NCBI GenBank assembly: GCA_959026725.1
Contig: CAUFMG010000017.1
Location: 1-54,158, forward strand
From: an uncultured Collinsella sp.
Lineage (GTDB): Bacteria > Actinomycetota > Coriobacteriia > Coriobacteriales > Coriobacteriaceae
Direction: 5' to 3'
Length of the DNA stretch: 54,158 bases
Part shown: piece by piece, positions 1 to 6,911 of the stretch
Layout: the number at the start of each line of letters is the position of its first letter
Numbering within the stretch: position 1 is the stretch's first letter
Notes under the pieces: generated by a model
The model's database searches: none
What the model was told of the DNA's origin: nothing
Seen by the model: the letters and a program-made list of their open reading frames with translations, nothing else
Program-made: the position numbers and the translations under genes

Positions 1-256
1 TTGCCGCGCCCCGCAGTGCCCGCTTCCCCCGAGAACAATTATCAGTGCAGGTAGACAGCTTGTCGATTTTCGAAAAAGCCGACTATGGTTGACCCCTGCG
101 GCTTAAACGTAGTAGATAGGCCCTTTTCGTGGCGCAGCACTACTGCACCCCAAATTGGCACCCCGAGCCCTCGTGAGTTGCCAACAAGCTGTTCGCCCAG
201 CGCTTTATCCGCGCGGCATTCGGAAAATAGCACCACCGTAAGAACCCGCGAACAGC

Positions 257-326
257 GCTATACGTTGCTATATCTCACTATACTTTGCTATATCTTGCTA
301 TACTTTGCTATATCTTGCTATATCTT
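257..326. repeat. Seven phased 10-bp tandem repeats upstream of ATPase gene
   Basis: Seven consecutive decamers run from 257 to 326: GCTATACGTT, GCTATATCTC, ACTATACTTT, GCTATATCTT, GCTATACTTT, GCTATATCTT, GCTATATCTT. The core (G/A)CTATA is invariant apart from one first base, and the last four bases alternate. The 10-bp period places each unit on the same face of the helix. The array ends 17 bases before the ATG of the ATPase gene, so it overlaps its likely promoter (each unit contains a TATA-like hexamer). An operator or iteron-like binding array is inferred. Confidence 0.8.
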
Positions 327-343
327 GAGCAAAGGTGGCTCAC

Positions 344-1435
344 ATGCAAACAAACCCTTTTAAGCCCACAGCAGGTAAAACACCCCCCACGATTATCGGC
401 CGCGAAGATGTACTCGAAGAATTCAGTGAAGGCCTCACCAACGGGCCTGGTGCCCCTGGGCGCCTAATGCGCATAGCCGGCGTCCGTGGAACGGGCAAGA
501 CGGTCCTCCTTGACGAGTGCTCACGTTTGGCGCAAAGCCGTGGCTGGACGGTCATAAAAGAGGTCGCAACCGAGGGACTTTGCCAGCGCATTCTCGAACA
601 GCTGCAGCCCAAATTCCAGGCAAAACACGCCAGATTTGAGCCCACCGTAGCTGGCATATCCATCGGCAGCATAGATATTGAGCGAATCGGCCCATCGCTA
701 CGCGACGCCATGAGACAGACAATATCCAAGAATGGAAATGGCCTGCTCATCACTCTCGACGAGGTTCAAGACGCAGAGCTCGATGAGGTCCGAACGCTCT
801 CCATTGCGATTCAGCAGGTTATCGGCGAAGACCTTGATATCGCCTTTGTTTTTGCTGGGCTGCCTTCGATGATTGAAAGCATCATCAACGGAAAGACACT
901 TACGTTTTTGCGCCGTGCCCTCCCCTTTGACCTGAAGGCTGTGGCAGTAACCGAAGTGTCGTACTCCCTCGAGGAAACCATTGAAGCGTCTGGCATGGAG
1001 TTGCAGCCAGGTATTGCCGGCCAACTTGCCGAGGCAACGCAAGGCTATCCTTTCATGATCCAACTCGTTGGATACTACGCATGGCAGTTAGCGAGACGCG
1101 CACATACAGCGATTATTGGAGAAGAAGAAGCCGAGCGCGGCATTGCAACGGCACGCGAACGCTTCTGCGCCATGGTGATTGAGCCCACGCTGCGGCGCAT
1201 TCCGCCCACGTGCATCGCTTATCTGCTGAGCATGGCGTCTTTGGGGCAAACGAGCTCGACCAGCATGGTTGCCGATGCCCTAAACAAAACGCCTCAACAG
1301 GTGAGCTCCGTCCGCAGCCGCCTGTTAAGAGAATCGATTATCGAGGCCCCCTCGTACGGCAAGGTCTCATTTGCCATCCCCTACATGCGCGACTACCTCT
1401 ACGAGCACAAAGCCGAACTGGAAGTTGAACTGTAG
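344..1435 (+). CDS. AAA+ ATPase with C-terminal winged-helix-like domain (Orc1/Cdc6-like architecture)
   Basis: A 363-residue P-loop ATPase. Walker A is GVRGTGKT (46-53), Walker B is LLITLDE (134-140), and a sensor-1-like strand ends in AGLP (171-174). Residues about 288-355 look like a winged helix (a recognition-helix-like stretch around LNKTPQQVSSVRSRLL followed by a short beta wing). This order, AAA+ then winged helix, is shared with archaeal Orc1/Cdc6 and related ATPases, but substrate and role are unknown. I chose ATG at 344 because AAAGGTGG (331-338) lies at ribosome-binding distance; a GTG at 335 overlaps that site. The gene stands alone, with phased decamers upstream and a terminator near 1606. 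It could be a DNA-binding initiator-like protein, an autoregulated ATPase or a defence-type protein. Confidence 0.75.
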   Translation: MQTNPFKPTAGKTPPTIIGREDVLEEFSEGLTNGPGAPGRLMRIAGVRGTGKTVLLDECSRLAQSRGWTVIKEVATEGLCQRILEQLQPKFQAKHARFEPTVAGISIGSIDIERIGPSLRDAMRQTISKNGNGLLITLDEVQDAELDEVRTLSIAIQQVIGEDLDIAFVFAGLPSMIESIINGKTLTFLRRALPFDLKAVAVTEVSYSLEETIEASGMELQPGIAGQLAEATQGYPFMIQLVGYYAWQLARRAHTAIIGEEEAERGIATARERFCAMVIEPTLRRIPPTCIAYLLSMASLGQTSSTSMVADALNKTPQQVSSVRSRLLRESIIEAPSYGKVSFAIPYMRDYLYEHKAELEVEL

Positions 1436-1454
1436 AAACGGCAACTGCCCTGCA

Positions 1455-1513
1455 AGACGAAAACCGTTTTCATACGGATTTAAAGCAGACGTAAACGGTT
1501 TTCGTCTGCTTTA
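1455..1513. repeat. Two overlapping, mutually exclusive inverted repeats
   Basis: AGACGAAAACCGTTT (1455-1469) pairs with AAACGGTTTTCGTCT (1493-1507), a perfect 15-bp stem. TAAAGCAGACG (1481-1491) pairs with CGTCTGCTTTA (1503-1513), a perfect 11-bp stem. The right arms overlap, so only one stem can form at a time. It sits 20 bases after the ATPase stop codon and before the T-run terminator at 1606. Confidence 0.7.
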
Positions 1514-1605
1514 CGTTCGGAAATAAGACGCAAATTGCACTTTCGTATGGTTTTACGCCAAACGCAACACGCTTTCGTCCGGCTATGCGTCCCCAATCTA
1601 GACGA

Positions 1606-1644
1606 AAAGAGCCCCGAGCTCGTATTGAACTCGGGGCTCTTTGC
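1606..1644 (+). terminator. Intrinsic terminator after the ATPase gene
   Basis: A 13-bp stem, AAAGAGCCCCGAG (1606-1618) with CTCGGGGCTCTTT (1630-1642). Its symmetrical A/T ends could stop transcription in either direction. Confidence 0.75.
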
Positions 1645-1651
1645 GCCACGC

Positions 1652-1940
1652 ATCTATGAGAGGAGAAATTCGATGCGTACGTGCGCTACTCCATGAAGCC
1701 GCCCTGGGATGGCGGCAACCTCGTCGTTGCCCGTCTGATGGGTGTGCTCGAGGCATCCGTTCCCCTCTTTATCGACGTAACGGGCAAAAAAGGCTCGTCG
1801 AGGAGACCATCCGCACCCACCGTGGCGTGGCCGATGCCATCGCCGCGCGCAACCCCACCGCAGCGCACGACGCGATGTATTTGCACCTGGTGTATAACCG
1901 CAACATGATTGCGGAGGGAGCAGAAGCAAAAGGCATTTAG
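1652..1940 (+). pseudogene. Frameshifted remnant of a GntR/FadR-type regulator (FCD domain)
   Basis: The fragment reads like the last two-thirds of an FCD ligand-binding domain. In one frame (about 1652-1790) it gives a helix with GGNLVVARLMGVLEASVPLF. After an A6 run near 1786-1791 the homology continues in another frame with ETIRTHRGVADAIAARNP and AAHDAMYLHLVYNR, ending at the stop 1938-1940. The pattern His-x-x-Val-Ala-x-Ala-Ile followed by an AxxAMxxHL helix is typical of FadR-family regulators. No winged-helix N-terminus is present, because the fragment starts straight after the upstream terminator. So the gene has lost its DNA-binding domain and carries a frameshift. It may once have controlled the convergent flavoprotein gene; that is inference. 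Confidence 0.6.
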
Positions 1941-1974
1941 GGCCCGACAATAATCTTTCTTTGGCAAAACGCAG

Positions 1975-2013
1975 GCGGCGGCTGCCCAACACACAGGGCA
2001 GCCGCCGCTTTTT
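1975..2013. terminator. Bidirectional terminator between convergent genes
   Basis: A perfect 13-bp GC stem, GCGGCGGCTGCCC (1975-1987) with GGGCAGCCGCCGC (1996-2008), followed on plus by TTTTT. On minus it sits just after the flavoprotein stop codon. Confidence 0.8.
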
Positions 2014-2039
2014 GCAATCGATTGGTGCAAAGGGGTTGA

Positions 2040-3989
2040 CTAGAGTTCGCAGGCAACCTTATAGCCGTCGCCGATGGCGTCGCGAATGTTGCCGCACTTG
2101 TTGGCATCGCCCAGCACGTGGGTGGCAACACCAGCAGCGGCAAGGTCGTCGGCGAGCTTGGTGTTGGGACGATAGCCCGTGGCAAGCACCAGCGTATCCG
2201 CATCGGCGATGGTATGGACCTCGCCGTCCTTTTCGTAGCTGATGGTGTCCTCGGTGATCTTGGCCACCTTGGCCTCGGTCAGCACGTGGACGCCCTTGGA
2301 GAGCATGCGTGTGATGAGCACCGCGCGGCCGGCACCGCCCTCGTTGGCAGCAAGCGTCTTGGTCATCTCGATGACGGTGACATCGCGATTGGCCGGCGAC
2401 AGGTCGTTGACCAGCGGGGCCAGGTAATCGGCCGTCTCGCAGCCAACGGTACCGCCGCCCACGATGACGATCTTCTTGCCCGGGAAAGCCTTGCCGCCCA
2501 GCAGGTCGTCGGCCGTCATAACCTGCTTAAAGCCCTGCATGAAGGCCGGAGCGATGGGCTCGGCGCCATAGGCCAGGACGACCTCGTAGCCGGCGTAGTC
2601 GCGCTGAATGTCCTCGGCCGAAAGCTCGGTACCAAAGACGCACTTCACGCCCGCCTCAGCAAGACGGCGATACTGGTACTTGATCACGCGGGTGAGCTCC
2701 TGCTTTGCCGGTGGAACGGCTGCGATGCGCATCTCGCCGCCCGGCTCGTCCTGCTTATCCACGAGCACCACGTTGTGGCCACGCTTGGCGGCAATGAACG
2801 CCGCCTCCATGCCCGCGGGACCGGCGCCCACAACGAGCACGTTCTTGGCCTCGGCGGCAGGCTCGTAGCCAGCCTCGTCGCGCTCCACGTCCGGGTTGAC
2901 GGTGCAGGAGATGCGCTTGCCAAACATGATACCGTTCAGGCAGCGCAGGCAACCGATGCAGGGACGGATATCATCGGCGTTGCCGGCAGCGGCCTTGTTG
3001 CAGAACTCGGCATCGCACAGATTGGCGCGGCCCATCATGCAGATATCGGCAGCGCCGTCCTCGATCAGCTCCTCGGCGATCCAGGCCTCGTTAATGCGTC
3101 CGACGGTGGCGACGGGAATGTTGACGTGCTTTTTGATCTCGCGCGAGCAGGCGGCGTGCGAGGCCTGCTGCGTGCCGGCGGCGGGAATCGCGGAACCGCG
3201 CTTGATGGTGGTGCCACCCGACACGTGAATCATGTCGACGCCGGCCTTTTCCAGGCGACGCGAGACGTAGATCATGTCGTTGAGGGTCAGGCCGCCATCG
3301 GTGTACTCGTCGCCCGAGATGCGGACGTCGATGATAAAGTCCTTACCGCAGCGCTCGCGAATCTCGGCGATGACCTCGAGCAGGAAGCGCATGCGGGCGT
3401 CGAGTGAGCCGCCGTACTCATCGGTACGCTTGTTGTAGAGCGGGGTCAAAAAGCCGCCGAGCATGCCGTGGGCGTGTGCCGCATGGACCTCGACGCCATC
3501 GACACCGGCCTTCTGCATACGCACGGCAGCGTCGCCAAACTGATGCGTGAGCTCGTGGATCTCATCGACCGTGATAGGACGCGGTGCCTCGCGGGCATAG
3601 GACGGTCCCACGAAGGACGGAGCGAGCAGGCGCGGCGTGCCCGGAATGTTAAAGGCCATGTAGGCGGGGTGGAAGAGCTGCGGCATGATCTTGCAGCCAT
3701 ACTCGTGGACGGCTGCGGCGAGCTTTTCCCAGCCAGGGATAAACGTGTCGTCGTAGCAGCACATGTCACCCGGCAGATAGGTATAGGTGGGCTCAACCGT
3801 CACGACCTCGGTGATGATCAGGCCAACGCCGCCCTTGGCACGGGCACGGTAATGATCGACCAGATCGTCGGTCACATAGCCATGATCGGCCAGGTTGGTG
3901 GACACCGGCGGCATAAAGACGCGGTTCTTGACCTCGGTCGTACCGACCTTGATCGGGCTAAAGAGCATCGGGTAGGCGGATGACTCCAT
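2040..3989 (-). CDS. NADH:flavin oxidoreductase of the Old Yellow Enzyme / 2,4-dienoyl-CoA reductase type
   Basis: A 649-residue cytoplasmic flavoprotein with three parts. The N-terminal TIM barrel (about 1-335) is the FMN-binding OYE domain, with an active-site HxxH (His169, His172) and the YNKRTDEYGGS segment. Next comes a cysteine cluster for a 4Fe-4S centre (Cys344, 347, 350, 362). The C-terminal NAD/FAD Rossmann half has VGAGPAGMEAA near 387-397 and a second GGGTVG motif. Relatives are FadH, trimethylamine dehydrogenase and the bile-acid enzymes BaiCD/BaiH; the substrate cannot be read from sequence. The cluster spacing is Cx2Cx2Cx11C, where FadH-type proteins usually have Cx2Cx3C. ATG 3989 was chosen over 4076 because AAAGGA lies just before it. 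The gene is monocistronic, and the broken regulator faces it. Confidence 0.85.
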   Translation of the reverse strand: MESSAYPMLFSPIKVGTTEVKNRVFMPPVSTNLADHGYVTDDLVDHYRARAKGGVGLIITEVVTVEPTYTYLPGDMCCYDDTFIPGWEKLAAAVHEYGCKIMPQLFHPAYMAFNIPGTPRLLAPSFVGPSYAREAPRPITVDEIHELTHQFGDAAVRMQKAGVDGVEVHAAHAHGMLGGFLTPLYNKRTDEYGGSLDARMRFLLEVIAEIRERCGKDFIIDVRISGDEYTDGGLTLNDMIYVSRRLEKAGVDMIHVSGGTTIKRGSAIPAAGTQQASHAACSREIKKHVNIPVATVGRINEAWIAEELIEDGAADICMMGRANLCDAEFCNKAAAGNADDIRPCIGCLRCLNGIMFGKRISCTVNPDVERDEAGYEPAAEAKNVLVVGAGPAGMEAAFIAAKRGHNVVLVDKQDEPGGEMRIAAVPPAKQELTRVIKYQYRRLAEAGVKCVFGTELSAEDIQRDYAGYEVVLAYGAEPIAPAFMQGFKQVMTADDLLGGKAFPGKKIVIVGGGTVGCETADYLAPLVNDLSPANRDVTVIEMTKTLAANEGGAGRAVLITRMLSKGVHVLTEAKVAKITEDTISYEKDGEVHTIADADTLVLATGYRPNTKLADDLAAAGVATHVLGDANKCGNIRDAIGDGYKVACEL

Positions 3990-4108
3990 ACAGGCTTCCT
4001 TTCGTTTGAGCCGCTCGGCGGCAGTTGCTAACGTACCTATCGTATCAGTATCCGCCGCATTCGCACTCGCTCGCACTCCCCACCTTCAATCCCGACCCTC
4101 ACAAAAAA

Positions 4109-4173
4109 GTTGCGGTGGAATACGGAGTAGATAAGACTTTTGACAGGCAAAACAGTCCGTATTCCACCGCAAC
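4109..4173. repeat. Dispersed 65-bp palindromic element, copy 1
   Basis: Perfect 18-bp arms (4109-4126 and 4156-4173), beginning GTTGCGGTGGAATACG, flank a 29-nt spacer containing GTAGATAAG and TTTGACAG. A second copy with the same arms and nearly the same spacer is at 12518-12582. It lies between kdpC and the flavoprotein gene, both on minus, and could act as a terminator for the kdp operon. Confidence 0.85.
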
Positions 4174-4237
4174 TGATGGGCGGAGTGGAATTGAGGGCTC
4201 AGATAGTCAGTCATGCCCTCATCCGCCACTCCCTCAC

Positions 4238-4828
4238 CTACAGTGCGCCGTCCAGCATAAGGTTCACCTTGAGCACGTTGACCGTGGGCTCGCCGAAGAC
4301 GCCGAGGAAACGGCCCTTGGTGCACTGGGCGATGATCTCGCGCACCTCGCCTTCGCTCTTGCCCGTGGCCTTCGCCAGGCGCGGGACCTGGTACTCGGCG
4401 GCATCGGGGGAGATCTCCGGGTCGAGGCCTGAGCCGGAACACGTCACCAGGTCGACGGGCACAGCGTCCATATCGGCATCGGGGTTGGAGGCGCGAATCT
4501 TCTCGACGCGCGCGTCCACAAGCTGCCGGTACTCCTCACTCGCCGGGGACAAATTGGACGGGGTGCCGTAGGCCATGAGCCCACCGTCCTCCCCCTCGAC
4601 GATAGTCACGTTCTGGATGCGGCCCCACATGTGGTCCTCATCCTCGAAGTTCTGGCCGATCAGCTCGGAGCCCACGATCTTGTCGTCGACCGTAATGAGC
4701 GATCCGTTCGCCTGGTACGGGAACGCAACCTGGGCGATGCCGGTCACGACGAGCGTATAGCCCAGGCCGCAGACAACGGTAAACAGCGCGAACACGCCCA
4801 GTGCGCGCGATGCAACACCTTTGAACAT
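4238..4828 (-). CDS. kdpC: K+-transporting ATPase subunit C
   Basis: KdpC is the single-span subunit that holds KdpA and KdpB together in the high-affinity K+ pump KdpFABC of the cytoplasmic membrane. The 196-residue protein has the usual length. It has one N-terminal membrane helix (about residues 8-32) followed by an extracytoplasmic domain with the family signatures GSELIGQNF, NLSPASEEY and VDLVTCSGSGLDPEIS. The ATG at 4828 was chosen because GTGGAGG lies 5 bases before it; a GTG at 4840 directly abuts the kdpB stop and lacks its own ribosome site. It is the last gene of kdpFABC, 12 bases after kdpB, and is followed by the palindromic element at 4109. Confidence 0.95.
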   Translation of the reverse strand: MFKGVASRALGVFALFTVVCGLGYTLVVTGIAQVAFPYQANGSLITVDDKIVGSELIGQNFEDEDHMWGRIQNVTIVEGEDGGLMAYGTPSNLSPASEEYRQLVDARVEKIRASNPDADMDAVPVDLVTCSGSGLDPEISPDAAEYQVPRLAKATGKSEGEVREIIAQCTKGRFLGVFGEPTVNVLKVNLMLDGAL

Positions 4829-4840
4829 ACAAACCTCCAC

Positions 4841-6895
4841 TTACATAATGCCGCAGAACGCGAGCAGCATGTCGATGAGCTTGATGAATACGAACGGGGC
4901 AACGATGCCGCCCAGACCCCACACGAGCAGGTTGTGGGTCAGCAGCTGTCCGGACGGGACCTCGCGGTACTTAACGCCCTTCAGCGCGGCCGGGATCAGC
5001 GCGACGATAACGAGCGCGTTATAGATGATGGCCGAAAGAACCGCGGACAGCGGGCTTGCCAGACCAAGGATGTTGAGCGCGCCAAGGCCCGGGTAGATCG
5101 GCGAGAACAGGGCCGGGATGATAGCGAAGTACTTCGCCATGTCGTTGGCCACCGAGAAGGTCGTGAGCGAACCGCGGGTCATGAGCAGCTGCTTGCCGAT
5201 ACGCACGACCTCGATGAGCTTGGTGGGGCTGGAGTCGAGGTCGACCATGTTGCCGGCCTCCTTGGCAGCCTGGGTGCCCGTGTTCATGGCCACGGCGACG
5301 TCGGCCTGGGCCAGAGCGGGCGCGTCGTTGGTGCCGTCACCGGTCATGGCGACCAGGTGCCCCTCACGCTGGAACTCGCGGATCTTCTCGAGCTTGCCTT
5401 CAGGGGTGGCCTCGGCCAGGAAGTCGTCAACGCCGGCCTCGGCGGCGATTGCCGCGGCGGTGAGCGGGTTGTCGCCCGTCACCATGATGGTCTTGATGCC
5501 CATCTTGCGCAGGTCGGCGAACTTCTCCTTAACGCCGGACTTGATGATGTCCTTGAGGTACACAACGCCCAGCACGCGGCAGTTCTTGGTCACGACCAGC
5601 GGGGTGCCGCCGGCCTTGGCGATGCGCTCGACGGCCTCGTCGCACTCCTGGGAGAACACGCCGCCGGCTGCCTCCACATAGGTGCGCACGGAATCGGCAG
5701 CGCCCTTGCGGATCTCATTGCCCTCGTAGTTCACACCGGACATGCGGGTCGCCGCGGTGAACGGGATGAACTCCATACCCTTATCCTCGAGTGTGCGGCC
5801 GCGCAGACCGAACTGCTCCTTGGCGAGCACGACGATGGAACGGCCTTCGGGGGTCTCGTCGGCCAGCGAGGAAAGCTGGGCGGCATCGGCCAGCTCCGCG
5901 GGATCGATGCCGTCGACCGGGATGAACTCGGCGGCTTGGCGGTTACCCAGGGTGATGGTGCCGGTCTTGTCGAGCATGAGGATGTCGACGTCGCCGGCGG
6001 CCTCGATGGCGCGGCCGGACATGGCCAGCACGTTGGCCTCGTTCAGACGGCTCATGCCGGCGATGCCGATGGCGGAAAGAAGGGCGCCGATAGTAGTGGG
6101 AGCCAGGCACACGAGCAGCGCCACGAGCGTGGTCACGGCCGTGGGGTTGTCCATGTCGTTAAGACCGACCGAGAAGCAGGAGTAACAATACAGGGCCAGC
6201 GTGACCAGGATAAAGACGATGGAGAGGGCCACCAGGAAGATCTCCAGAGCGATCTCGTTAGGGGTCTTCTTGCGCGCGGCACCCTCGACCATCGCGATCA
6301 TCTTGTCCAGGAAGCTCTGGCCGGGCTCACTGGAGATCTTGACGATGATCCAGTCGGACAGCACCGTGGTACCGCCGGTAACGGCAGAGCGGTCGCCGCC
6401 GGCCTCGCGGACCACGGGGGCGGACTCGCCGGTGATGGCGGACTCGTCAACGGAAGCAGCGCCCTCGATGACGTCGCCGTCGCCGGGAATCTGCTCGCCG
6501 GCGCGTACGATCACCAGGTCGCCGCGCGTGAGCTCGGTGCCGGGAACGACGGTGAAGTGCTCCTTGTCCTCAACGGACTCGATGCGATGGGCCTCGACAT
6601 CCTTCTTGGCCGCACGCAGGGAATCGGCCTGGGCCTTACCGCGGCCCTCGGCAAGCGCCTCGGCGAAGTTCGAGAACAGGTCGGTAAGCCACAGGATGAC
6701 CGCGATGGCGACCACATAGTAGGTGGGCACACCCGCGTCCTGCACACCGAAAATGGAAGCGACGGCCAGGACGGAGGTCAGGACGGCGGAAAGCCACACC
6801 AGGAACATGACCGGGTTTTGAATCTGGACGCGAGGATCCAGCTTGGCAAACGAGTCACGGACCGCGCGGCCCATCATGTCTTTTTGCATAGTCAT
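4841..6895 (-). CDS. kdpB: K+-transporting P-type ATPase subunit B
   Basis: KdpB is the catalytic P-type ATPase subunit that hydrolyses ATP to power K+ import through KdpA. The 684-residue protein shows the actuator motif TGES, the phosphorylation motif DKTGT with Asp309 as the predicted phospho-acceptor, and the hinge motif GDGTNDAPAL. It has about seven hydrophobic helices in the usual places for class IA P-type ATPases. The start at 6895 (MTMQKD) follows AGGAGG by ten bases. A second ATG two codons later is a less likely alternative. It lies 16 bases after kdpA and is translationally close to kdpC. No catalytic residue appears to be missing. Confidence 0.97.
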   Translation of the reverse strand: MTMQKDMMGRAVRDSFAKLDPRVQIQNPVMFLVWLSAVLTSVLAVASIFGVQDAGVPTYYVVAIAVILWLTDLFSNFAEALAEGRGKAQADSLRAAKKDVEAHRIESVEDKEHFTVVPGTELTRGDLVIVRAGEQIPGDGDVIEGAASVDESAITGESAPVVREAGGDRSAVTGGTTVLSDWIIVKISSEPGQSFLDKMIAMVEGAARKKTPNEIALEIFLVALSIVFILVTLALYCYSCFSVGLNDMDNPTAVTTLVALLVCLAPTTIGALLSAIGIAGMSRLNEANVLAMSGRAIEAAGDVDILMLDKTGTITLGNRQAAEFIPVDGIDPAELADAAQLSSLADETPEGRSIVVLAKEQFGLRGRTLEDKGMEFIPFTAATRMSGVNYEGNEIRKGAADSVRTYVEAAGGVFSQECDEAVERIAKAGGTPLVVTKNCRVLGVVYLKDIIKSGVKEKFADLRKMGIKTIMVTGDNPLTAAAIAAEAGVDDFLAEATPEGKLEKIREFQREGHLVAMTGDGTNDAPALAQADVAVAMNTGTQAAKEAGNMVDLDSSPTKLIEVVRIGKQLLMTRGSLTTFSVANDMAKYFAIIPALFSPIYPGLGALNILGLASPLSAVLSAIIYNALVIVALIPAALKGVKYREVPSGQLLTHNLLVWGLGGIVAPFVFIKLIDMLLAFCGIM

Positions 6896-6911
6896 AAATC
6901 TGCGCCCTCCT

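Noticed and set aside
42..236. Minus-strand 64-codon gene
   Set aside because: No ribosome site and no recognisable domain; kept only as a low-interest observation.
257..326. CRISPR array
   Set aside because: Units are 10 bp without spacers.
335..343. GTG start for the ATPase
   Set aside because: It overlaps the AAAGGTGG ribosome site that serves the ATG at 344.
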